NCBI GenBank assembly: GCA_013398955.1
Contig: VWPU01010157.1
Span: forward strand, 25,821-89,820
DNA length: 64,000 bases
From: Callaeas wilsoni
Lineage: Eukaryota > Chordata > Aves > Passeriformes > Callaeidae
Direction of reading: 5' to 3'
Below the pieces are notes generated by a model. That model saw only the letters and a list, made by a program, of their open reading frames with translations, ran no database searches and was not told the DNA's origin. Each line of letters opens with the position of its first letter. Position 1 is the stretch's first letter. This document shows positions 13,600 to 25,207 of the stretch, piece by piece. Both the position numbers and the translations under genes were made by a program.

Positions 13600-14480
13600 A
13601 ATATTTGCCTAATCTGTTATCCTCTCCATCCTCCTAACCAATTATTTTACCAATACTTTCCCTCATTTCATGATTGCCTCAATCCCTTTGTCAAAAGCCT
13701 TTTAAAAATTCAAATATACTCTATCTACTGGATATCCACATGCACTTACCTATTCAAAGAACCGCCAGAGTTTTACAAGAGCGCATACGTTTATCCAGTT
13801 GTTCACTAATATTTTCTTCTACTATAGTCTCCACCAAACCAGCTGGAAGAGATGTCAGGCTTACAGATACACTTGAGCTATTTTTAATTTGGACTGTTTT
13901 TAAACACTGATCCCATTTCTAACACCCTCCAGTCTTCAAGTACCAAGGCAGTTTTCAGTGAGGAAGTACACACACTACTCTTCTATCATGGGTGATCCCA
14001 GTTCTGCCTATAAACTCACATCCGTCCTATATCTATACCATAAATTCACTTACAATTATCTCAGTCTCAGCCTGATGAGCCTCCCCATGGGCACAGAGGG
14101 CTGAGTGTCTTCCACAGTGAACAAAGATGTAAATAATTCATACAGCCTCCCTTTTATACCTGTTTTTTATAGCTGGGCATCAACTAACCATACATACAAA
14201 GCAGATGGGGGTGGGTGTTTTCTGCTTCTTTTGGGCTTATGTGTTGCTGGAAAGAGGTTGTCGCACTAGGTTTTCATCCCTGTGATTAGCTGTTCTCAGA
14301 AACTTTTTCTCCGTGCCACATAGATAAAATATTTAATCAGCCAGAGCTTATTATAGATTCAATTTCCTTTGGAAACAGCTCCAGCTTTTGGTAGGATGTT
14401 TCTCTGTTTCCCTTAATCTCCTTTTGTGATGTCAACTTCCTGTTACCTTTTCTTAATGCTTGACAGATGCTCCTGGCACT
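13600..14480 (-). repeat. Ancient CR1/L3-like LINE fragment (ORF2 part), minus orientation
   Basis: Read on the plus strand, blocks follow the order of the antisense reverse-transcriptase region of old amniote CR1/L3 LINEs. A block like 'attgcctcaatccctttgtcaaaagcctt' in sense is at about 13670-13705. Then come a 'gatgtcaggcttacag' block near 13850, a 'gatcccatttctaacaccctccag' type block near 13908, and a 'gtgaacaaagatgtaaataattcat' type block near 14118. The copy is highly diverged, with stops and indels in every frame. Boundaries are approximate, and the last few hundred bases are the weakest part. Confidence 0.6.
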
Positions 14481-17400
14481 TTGTCCAGTATGATACCCTT
14501 ATGAGAGTGCATTATTTTGGGTAGATCATCCAGATGAATTTTCTAAGATGCTTCTGGGTGTTTAAGGCTGAGAATGCTATTTAAATGTCTTTTCAACACA
14601 ATCAAACTGCCAAAGTGTCCCCTCAACTCTTAGTACAGCCTCAACTCTTAGTACTCAATTTAAATTGCTATAGCTGCAACACTCTTGACCAAAATAATAG
14701 AATAGAATCAAAGTACAGATAGCTGAAATATGTTGGAGCTTTTTCTAATATCTTCAACTCTTTTCATATCTGTGAAAGTTCTAGTTCCTACACCTTTTTC
14801 CCCTTCACTAACTTCATTTAAAGGAGCCACAGTGTAAAAGAAGTAAAAAGCAAACTTTTTTTTAAGGTAGCAGGAAAGAAGCGCTATTTGCTAGGACAAA
14901 GTCATACTTTTGAAAGCCATCGAGTACTTTAGAACCCTCTATGCACTGCCTGAGGAAAGTGGAGCAGAACATTCAATTCCCTGTTTCTCTTAGTTTCCAA
15001 ATGCCAGTGAAGATTCAGTGGCAGAGATAGTTATATTGTTTAGGAGCAACTTGATAATTGTGGTTGGTGGTTTCCCCTATCACACATCTAAAGATGCTAT
15101 GGCTCTTTTTTTAATATAATATGCCATAACCCAGATGTGGCCCCACCTTCTCACAATCCGAAATACCGTGCAAAAATACTTTTGTCCCTTTTCCTCCCTG
15201 TCTCAGGGAATGGTCAGTCCCAATGAATTTTCAGAACTGGATGGAGCTTGACTCCAGAAGACAGCATTGTCACTTCTTTCAGATTCAGGCAGCACAAGAA
15301 TAAGCTCCTTTTCTTTAAAGCTCATGGTATTTAATCCTGAAGTACAGTAGAAATTCTATCAAAAGACTTCTGGCAATCACATTAATACTAAATAAGTTCC
15401 ACATGCTTTATGCAATTACAATAAACACCAAACATACAAACATAGATTAAGTCACTATTTTAAAGTATTACTGACTAATCAAACAGGAACAAAAGCTACT
15501 ATTAGTGCCTTGACTCCCTGAAGCAGCAGTAACACATTACTTTAAAAAAATTTAGATGTGGACCTAAAAATGAAGCTAAGGGTATTTTTGAGGGAGGAGG
15601 TACGGTCTGGGGTCTACAGCACAACTCAGACACAGGAAAAGAGAATACCTTAAGGGCACCCATTAGAGAAAGCCAAAGTATTTTTCAGACAAGTCCAAAC
15701 TGTCAGTTTGAAAGTAGCTATGTCAAGTCTGTCAGCAGCTCCAAAGAACCATAAACTCCCCCTTGAGGAATCAGTCACACTCCCACAAGACTTCCAGATA
15801 CTGGAAGGATCATTCAAGGATGATGCCTGACAGGCCTTTACATCTGCAGCAGTTCAGCAGACATATTCCTAAAGCAGCAACTCAAACAGCACAAGTGGTG
15901 AAATCCTGCTCCATGTTTTTACAGACAGGGGCTAGAATAATTTCTCCAGTGATATGCAACACTGGGAAGCTCTTGCTGAGGTTTTTATCCTCAGGCTTTA
16001 CCCTGATAATGATTTGGAAAACAAATCGAGTTTTTAACAAGCGACGTATCTTTATCTGAATTTGTCTCAGGGCCAGAATTTCCCTTCCTTAATCTGCTAC
16101 TCCAGCAAGCCACAGGGCACAGTGCTGCTCTGCTTCACCAAGGTAGGCAGTAACCTTACACGCTCCAGTAAATCCAGCAATTTGCTTGGAATACCAAGTC
16201 CTCTTTAGACTGGTCTTACTTGTTCTAAAAATCAGGCAATTTTTTCTACTTTCTCCCACATCTGCATTTTATGTTAAAAATGACCAACCTAAGGAGCACT
16301 ATCAAATGTGACAAATCCTTTATTTTGAATATACTTTGACACGGAGTAGAAATATGATCATAAAGATCCTGTCTTGAGTCTTTAAATGGACACAATTTCC
16401 CTGGTATCAGTGGATTTACACCAACTTTCATCAAATTAGGATACAGCTCAGTCTTGATAATATCATATGCCAGATACTTTAAGTTTCAGGGACCGTCAGC
16501 ACACTGCATTATTCAAGAAGTACACTGTGAACATACAACTACAGACAATGACATCATCTGGATGCACAAGGCTGTGGATGTGATTCATTCAGCATAATCA
16601 CTTACATTCCTGAATCAGTTTAATGTACCAAGAAAAATGTTGGAGCATGAAGTGAGAAAAATAAATGAAGCACCAATGCTCTGGCAAAACCAGTCCTGTG
16701 TGCTGTGCTCCAGAAGCCATTCCCAATTCCATTTCCAGCTTAATGGGCCTAGGAGCATGCAGTGACAAGCAAAACAATTTGCAAGAGAGCATACTAGTGT
16801 GCCTAAGGAATTTCGTTTCCCAAAGCAAATCAGTGAAAGCATTTCAGCCAATACACACCATCTCATTCCTGGCTTGTTTTTCCCAATGTCACCTCTGCAT
16901 TCCCAAGTGCTGGAGAAGCACAGGGCAGATGATGACCTAGTTCAGCTGCATAAACCAACCTCCCCAGGTCTCCTGGGTAAGCCCAGGAGTTGGACCTTTT
17001 TCAGCACAATCTAACTCCAATTGTTTGGAACAGCTCATCTACATGTAGCAACATGTACATATTTCCCCAACAGTCAAGGAACAAACGATCACCTGGGTTT
17101 AGGGTTTCTGCTAGGGCTGGGTCAGGGACAGATGTTCTGGCAGAGCTGAGATGTCACAAGGGAACCCAAGGAGGGACAGAGAAGATGCGAAAAGTTCCTT
17201 GGAAATCCTGCAGTGTCAGCACTGTAAGAAATGCTGACTTCAGAGGGCTCTTCATGTGCTTCCAGCAGCCCTGAAATGCTTTGTAATATCCTGTAACTAC
17301 CACAAAATCTGGGATAAAAAATCAAATGCTAGACTGTCAGATGCTGAAAAAAATTAACATAAAGTGAGCGGAAGAAATCATGGATATCAACGGTGTCCTC

Positions 17401-20400
17401 TTGCCTCTAAACTAAGTTGATACTTGCTATATAAAAAGCTCACAGATGATCTTAAGCAGTTATCGGTGGCTATACTGCAAAATCTATGAGTAGATTCAGA
17501 ATTCACAGTCTTGACATAGAGAAAAAATTCTTCCTCTGCCCACATGCAGAGAGCATTTTTCTTTCCAAATCACATGTACAGAAAACTGAGTGCAAGCCAC
17601 ACCATCTTCACTGTCTAAACCTTGTTCTAAAAATTCTTCCTGAGAGAACAGCAAGAACTTGTGCAAGTTCCCATTTTCAGGACAATGGTTTTGTACAGCC
17701 TTCCCATATAACTGCTGGGGACACAGTGCTGTGATACTGCTGAAAAACTGATTGTCTCCTTTCCATTCAAAAGGACCTTGAAGCCAGCAGAAGAGCTGGA
17801 TTCCCAATTGCTCCAGATACTGCCTGTGGGAAAAAAGCCAGTGCGAGGCCACTGCAGGCTGGGGATGGGGCAAGCAGGGCTGTACCTAGCTGTCAGCTCA
17901 GGGAGGAAGGACCCAAAGAAGGACAGTAACTCAGTGCCTCCCTTTTAAGGATCACAGCAATGTATTCCTTACGCTCACAGGAGGGGATGGAGTATTGTAT
18001 AATACTTTTTACAGCACAATTCGTGCACTGTCCACAGTTTTTTACTTTGTTTTTACATTTATGCTGACTATAGTGCTATAAGCTTTTATAAGCTTTCAAC
18101 TTCCATACGTGTACAAGCTCCCACTTAAAATATCCTGCTTGTCATCCTCCTGAATTTTATTTCCTTTGAGAAGGGTCTCACAGGATTCAAGTAGCCACCT
18201 TCTGATTTACTGTCCTGAATTGGGAAAAAAGCCCTCAACTTTCTTCTGCAACATTCTGACACTTGAGAGCATATTATGTTTTAGGATACCAATGTGATAA
18301 ATTAGCAGCCCGTTCCCTCCACATAAAAACCTCACTAAAAAAATCATTGCCATGTTTGAAAACCAATGACGATAAAGAAAAAAATTCTAGGAGAACAATA
18401 TTCAAACCCACATATAAAAAATTTATGTTACCAGTTCAACATTTCTAAATATGCAGCAATATTTTAAATAAAGCTCCCAAATAAGTTAAAAACCAATTTA
18501 CAATAAAAAGCTCCTTATTTACATTTCTTTAACATTATCCCCAAGCATTCACAACTAAGCCATAACTTAACAAGAAATCCAGTACATAAGAATAACTTAT
18601 TACAACCATAATGGAAGAAGTTACTTCCTCATTTTCCTTCCACAAATCCTCATATTTCAGTGTGATAAAACTTTCAAGCATCTGCACTGCTGTTTGTGTG
18701 TTTGATGAAAGATTAGTGACTGTCATTAGTGAAGTACACATTAGCTAAAAAAATCAATGAAAGCTGAAGAGAGAATTTTGCTAAGGGTTCTTCACCTGGG
18801 AAATTTCTCTGTGTGACTCACATGTCAGGAATTGGCTAGAGAAGTAAATAAAATCTCTCCAATCTATTTTTCCATCTTCATCTATTCTCAAAGTTCCTTG
18901 AAACTGTTATCATTTTTAAATTGCTACTAAAATAAAATGCAGAGATTCAGGTCCTACTTTTTATTCATTCTGAGGCAATTTTTCTGCTGTGAGAGCCATG
19001 TTATTCTCTGCCCTGTTGAACTGCACTGTACATCCGGACAGCTTGGTTTGCCCCATCCTGATTTATCTTTCAGCAGTACCATTTGGTTCTCTCTCAGCAC
19101 AGTGACAGTTTTTGGCAGGTTTCTGTTTCCTCTTCCAACAAACCAGCTATTGTGGAAAGAGGATGAAACCAAGATGAAGAATTCCAGTGGATCAGCTTTA
19201 ACCTACCAAATTGCTCCTCATATCTTGAAAATCACTGTCCTTTCACTATTTACTCTTTCAAATCAGGAATTGAAAAAGCATCATTGCCAGAGGAAAAAGA
19301 AAAAAAAAAAAGGGAGATAGGCAGTAGAAATTAAGTATTAAGGAGACACATTCATCATTTAATTAAGTAATTCTGTAGCAGTTCTCGCCTGTAGTATATT
19401 CCAGACCAGATGGCAGAAAACTGCCATGAAAAACTGATTAAAACAACCTTCCTCAAAAAGAGAGTGGCTGAACTTAATAGGAAAGAGGTCTGTGCCATTT
19501 GCTAGGATACCCAAATAAACCAGCCAGAACTAATTTCAATCATTCAACTTTTCACCAAAAACTATGTCCCAGAGAGGGATCGTATCATGTTCTGCAATAA
19601 AAATAAACACTTGCTGACCTGAGATCCGACTGACACGCTTTTTTTTGTGTTTATATTTGGACCTACTTTATATTTGCCTCTGGACTTTCAGTTATCACCA
19701 CTGCAGACCATTTAGAAAAGGTAAAAATAAACTAATTTTTTAACTGAAAAAAATACTATCCTGAGAAGAACTTGTAAACTACTTTTGAAAATACAAAAAA
19801 TGAAAATTTTATTTTTCAATGAATAAATTATTATTTTGAAAAATGTACCCCAAAACTCAAAACACTTTAAAAAGTGCATTTTGCTGTATTAATACTGTGG
19901 CTGCAGCAAATCACATGCACATCTGTGATGATCAGTGTATAAACAGGCAATGTTAATGAGCAAACAGTCCTGGTAACCCTTGAACTGCTGAACCCAGATG
20001 GAAGCCCACCCATGCTGGCTCTGTGACAGGGCACACACAGCCAGATACATCCTCCCAAGTATGATGTATCTTCAATGAGATGGAGTGAAAAAACACTGCA
20101 TAAACCCCATGTCTCATCAGCTCAGCTGGAGATCCAAAAAAACTCTAATGAGAGCAAGAGAAAACAGCCAGGAGCAACCATTAAAATGCAAGTAGAAATA
20201 ACAGCTCAGAGATGGTGATACATGGAAAATGCCAACGTAGTCTAGAAATAGATGCCATCAAAGAAAAGAGACTTCTTTCACACAAAAGGGTCTGATCCCA
20301 CTCCAATAGAGGTCCAAAAGAAATTCCTGTTGACTTCAGCATACAGGAACACACAGCACAATCAAATAGGATAAGAATTGTCTGGAAGGGAAGCTGTTAT

Positions 20401-23400
20401 TTGAAGAGAGATAACTTACAATCCAGCTGCATCGCTGTCATAGCAAGAAATTCACTGGGATGACGTTATCTAAATCTAACAAAGTTTAATTCAATATCAC
20501 CCTGATATAGATCCCAGATGCACTTTTGAGATGATATATATCACCTTAGCATAGTGAAGGATTGCATTTATCCTTGTAAATTCAAGGGATGACAGATGGG
20601 TCTATTAGGCACCAGCAGTGCACCCTGAACATGTTATGACAAGTAATCTGCTTGTGAGCAAGGAATAATTCCTTCTCTAGTGCCAGAATCTTACACTAAA
20701 TGTGCTGCTTGGACAACAAAACCATTGATAACAAAGAAGAGTCTGCTTTGTTTCTGCAAGTGCAAACAGTGACCACATCCAAATTCCTGTGCTGTGCCTA
20801 AAGTGCTGAGGGTGCATCTCCTGTTGAAACGTGGTCATTGGATGTGGTTACACCACTCAGTTCGGGACTAGGGGAGTTGTGTGTGGCACAGGAACAATGG
20901 ATGGAACTTGCTACCTGGGCAATGCTGCTGATGTCATAACTTCAGTGGAGTCTCTCCAGGACTTTCCTCAATTAGGGCACAATTACCCCAGCAGCAGCAT
21001 TTTGAAACATGCACTCTCAGGGGAAGGAGTAAAGGAAAGGAAGAGGGACTTTCTTCAAGTCTTTTGGAGCCAACAACAGTCCACCAGCCTCAGCTAAACC
21101 CTGTGCAAGAAACGAGTCACAATCCCTCACGGATGACCACTCAAAAAACTTCCTTGGCCTTTAAATGCTGAGGTCCATAAATAAATAATGAAAGAACAAG
21201 TGTGAAGATGTCTGTCATGCAGGAAGCAACTGGAATGATGAAAACAATTTCCCCACAGTTCAGGGAAAACACTGTAGCTGAAATTGTGGATAAAAACAAA
21301 GCCTCATCAGCATAACCTGAAAGTCTGCTTGCACAGCACAAGTGCAGGTGGCCAAAGACCAGGTATAAGAATTTCTGACCATTTTTTAACTCCTCAAGGT
21401 AATGTCTTGCCTAGTAGATGGCCCAGCCTTTTGCCTTTTCATAGTTAACACACTTCTTGAGCTGTTTAACTTCCCTCACACTGAAAAAAAAGAAAAAAGA
21501 AAATTGCACTGTGCAAAATCATCTTTACCTTGGAGTACTTTGAGAAAGTTATGAAATGAGGTGACCCAGCAGATGCTAACTATTTAAACTGTTCATCATG
21601 CCTTTGTTGCGAAGCTGGGGTTGCAAGATAGTAAGACAAACAAAAGGCAGAGACAAAAAAGATGAAAATGCTACATAGATCACCCAGGAACAGGCTGAGG
21701 TCAAAGCCATGGAAGGATGCTTTGAGAGGTGCAGCCTAAAAACAGAGGGAGAAAATTCCCAATAAAACATTTAAAAACAATTATGTGGAAAGAAATGTTT
21801 AAAGCTAGCAATGTGCAAACCACAAGGGAGTCACACGCTGAGTTCAGTTTATGAGAGGGTGAGAAAGACAAAGGTGACCTAAAGTAACACGTTTATATAG
21901 AAATATAAACACCTTTCAAAAATCTCTCCATTGCCTTCTCCAGGCTATGATTCCTGCCCAAAGGAACAGGGTTTTCATGCTTTGCTAACAACCATTATCA
22001 AAATCTTTTGTCTCTCTTCTTAATGAACATTAATCTAGACTCCAGAGATCACCACTGTCCCTACCAGCCACCTGCTGACCCAACATGGCACAGTCAGCTC
22101 CATCATCTACCTGCCTCCTATTTCTTTATTTCCAGGATCCCAGAACCACTCAGCTGAGAGCTTCATTAAGAAAAAGATGTGTTGCTGCCTATATTTCTAT
22201 TAAATTGTTCATGGTGAATTATGACATTCCTTGTTTTCTAGTTTTGTCACTATTACCATGCTCAATAAGGGTGTTTGAAATAGTTGGTATGATATGGCAC
22301 CAATACAAGCTCTGCAAGGAAAAGGTTACAGTTTAGGAAGGAAAACAAAGCAAACTGATAAACACTGTTGAGACACCAAATAATATCAAAGAAACATATC
22401 TCACACACTATAACTAATACCTCACAGAATATGAGGCAGCTCAGGTGTTTTTATGCTCTTTTATGACCCAGGAAAAACAAAAGCCAAGGGAGGGACTATG
22501 CTTTAAACCCTTTAAAATAGTGCAAGTACAGAGACATGTGAAAAAACATATTTTTAGGAGACTTTGTGAAGAACTTTTCATACCAGAGCTCCTCCAGCAG
22601 GTCAGGTGTGTAGCAGGACAGTTTTAGCCCAGATGTGGATCTGCTGTGTTTGTGTATGTGCTGTGATAATGTGGTTTAATGATTACAGATAGGGACCTGG
22701 CCCAGCCTGTGTTTTTACACATTCTTTGCTCCCATTAATGTCTTGGAAATTGCTGCATGGATGGCCAGAAGAAAAAAGACAGATGAGGAGGAAGGAAATG
22801 TATGGCTTTTTATGGAACGTGCTCAGCTCCTCAGAGAAGGGGCCCATATAGTCACAAGGAAGAGAAGCCAAAGGAAATGCACACAAGGAATGAAGCCTCT
22901 TGAGGAAGGGCACTGTGTTCAAACACTGCATGTGAAAAATGAAAAGATTAACCAGGAAGAGGTAATGAGTGACTGACAGGTCATCACTAAAGACAAGGAC
23001 AAGGCAACTGGAATGGCAAACAAAAGGAGCAGCAGAGCTCGCAGACTCATTGCATTGTTGTTAAATGATTTAAAGGGCAGAAAAAAGGAAGAAAAAAAAA
23101 TCAGTCTGTTTCTTATAGGAAGTGAGTGGGATTCATCACCATTTAAACACACTTTGTCATCCAGCATCCATGCTGTTTTCCACGGAACCACGTGGTTCCT
23201 ACTAAGAGCGGCGTTTAGCAAGGAGTAAAAACGTCCTTTGGAGGACCCTGAAGTCTCTTTGCCACACTGGTGAGAGCAGCTACAGCTGCAAGTGCCGACA
23301 GTATCTGCCTGACCTGCCTCCCTCACACTGGAGGGAAACCAAGCAAACCAAAACTTGAGAGAATCTCCCATCTGGTCAGTTCTGCAGAGCTTTCCTGAAC

Positions 23401-24101
23401 AGTTTTAATAGCATAGTAAAAATTAATCACCCCTTTGATCCAGTCACTATCTCTCTACACCACAAAACCTCTCAATACCTTCACTGTGACTGACTGCAAG
23501 GGCTTCCCCTCACCAAAGGCCAGGCAGGCTCAGGACATCCTCTGTCATTAGGCTGATGAGGACAACATCATTGTAGGTAGGTTGATGAGGACATACTGAT
23601 TATTGGTGGTTTGCTAGAGGTTTCAGGTTTTGATGAGTGAACAGCAGTGAATCCACACAGGCTGCTCTGGTTTCCCATTTCAAATCTTTTGGATTAATTT
23701 GCAGAGTGCTGAAACTCACACCTGCATCCATGTTCAAACAGATGATGGGGCTTGTGGAAGTTTAAAATTCTGGAACATCCACTGCAGAGGAAAGCTCTGG
23801 GGAAGAAAAAACAAGCCTAGTCATTACCTCAGATGCCTAATTCTTCAAGACTTGGACTTATAAATAAATAAATGAATACTCTGATTTAATTTCTCACATT
23901 TCATTCAGTGGTAAATGGAAGTTGCAACCATGAGAGCAAGAACATTTATTTTGCTTATGGGAACACTAGCAATGTAATAATTAAACTGAGGCAGCCAGGA
24001 AACATGCTGCCTTCCCCACAAACCTCTCCAAAGGACCCTTGTCAATTGACTTACAGCATAAAGTAAAATATCATAATGTTTCCTGATAAATTATTTTGTA
24101 G
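14481..24101 (-). other. ST8SIA1 intron 4, middle part, no recognised element
   Basis: AT-rich intronic DNA with no exon, LTR or clear CR1 end. It holds a 16-base unit repeated at 14621-14636 and 14639-14654, and a 16-base perfect palindrome at 23184-23199. The longest open frame (22919-23371, minus) has no recognisable domain and is taken as chance. Confidence 0.6.
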
Positions 24102-24106
24102 TAAGT

Positions 24107-25202
24107 TGTGCTGGTTTTGCACGGCCTGTTTTTTTGGGGGAGGGGAGGGGGCGGTGGCCACGAAGGTGGCATCTCTGAGAAGCTGCTGGAAGCTTCCACC
24201 ATGGCCAGCAGAACCAATCCCTGATGGCTCTGAAGACGGACATGCTGCTGGCCAAAGCTGGGCCAATTAGAGAGGGTGGTAACGCCTCCATGATAACATA
24301 TTTAAGAAAAAAAATCAAAACAAAAGGGGCACAGTTTTTTCTTCTAGCCTCTTCTAGAGAAGAGGAGGAGGAGGTGAGAACATGTGAGGGAAACAACCTG
24401 CAGACACCAAGGTCAGTGGAGAAGGAGGGGGAGGAGGGGCTCCAGGCACTGGAGCCAAGATTCCTCTGCAGGCTGTGGTGAAGACCATGGTGAAGCAGCT
24501 GTGCCCCTGCAGCCCATGGAGGTCCATGGAGGATCCACAGATTCACTTGCAGCCCCTGGGGAAGGTGCCCATGCTGGAGCAGGTGGATGCCTGGAGGAGG
24601 CTGTGATCCAGCGAAGACCCAGTGGAGAGAGGAGGCCCTGCTTCCAGGCTGGAGCAGCCTGTCCTTGGAGGACTGCACCTCATGGAAGAGTGACCCATGC
24701 CACAGCAGTTTTGGGAGGATTGTTTGCCCATAGGAGGGACTCACATTGCAGCAGTTTTGGGAGGACTGCTGCTTGTGAGACTGGAACAATGCTGAAGAAA
24801 TTCATGGGGAACTGTCTCCCATGGAATGGACCCCGCGGGGCAGCAGGGGAAGGACTCCTTTCCCTGAGCAGAGGAAGAGGATCTCGGGAGATGAACTGAC
24901 CAAAACTCCCATGCCCTGTCTCCCTGCACTGTGGGGGGGAAGGAGGGAGGTGCTGGGGGAAGAAAAGACGTTTTTAAGGGCTTATTTTATTTCTCATTAT
25001 CCTCCTCTGATATTGTTAGTAAAAACTTGACTTTGTACCTCTAAGTGGAGCCTGTTTTGCCCTTGGAGTGTTTTCTCACAATCCTTATCTCAACTCACAT
25101 ACCCTTCATTAATTTTTCTCTCCTCTGCCCAGCTGTGGAAGGGGAGGGTCAGTGAGTGGCTTTTGTGGGTGCCTGGCATTTGGCCAGTGTCAAACCATGA
25201 TG
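24107..25202 (+). mobile_element. Solo LTR A, avian ERV (short form of the A/B/C family)
   Basis: The element begins TGTGCTGG and ends near CCATGATG. Its flanks taagt (24102-24106) and caagt (25203-25207) look like a 5-bp target-site duplication with one mismatch. A TATTTAA box lies at 24299-24305 just after ccaattagagag, and an AGTAAA hexamer near 25018 may be the poly(A) signal. Both ends align with LTRs B and C: the start with its CCAATCCCTG-like motif, the TATA region, ctcattatcctc, and the gcc...caaacc terminus. It is about 1.1 kb and lacks the GC-rich cassette present in B and C. No internal retroviral sequence adjoins it, so it is a solo LTR. The 5-bp duplication suggests the ERVL class. 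The long open frames inside it, including 232 codons on minus, look fortuitous. Confidence 0.8.
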
Positions 25203-25207
25203 CAAGT

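Noticed and set aside
22919..23371. 150-codon minus-strand frame with a hydrophobic segment
   Set aside because: The composition looks random, there is no splice or promoter context, and it holds the palindrome region. It is taken as chance.
24091..24789. 232-codon minus-strand open frame
   Set aside because: It lies inside solo LTR A, has low-complexity Ser/His composition, and shows no retroviral or host domain.
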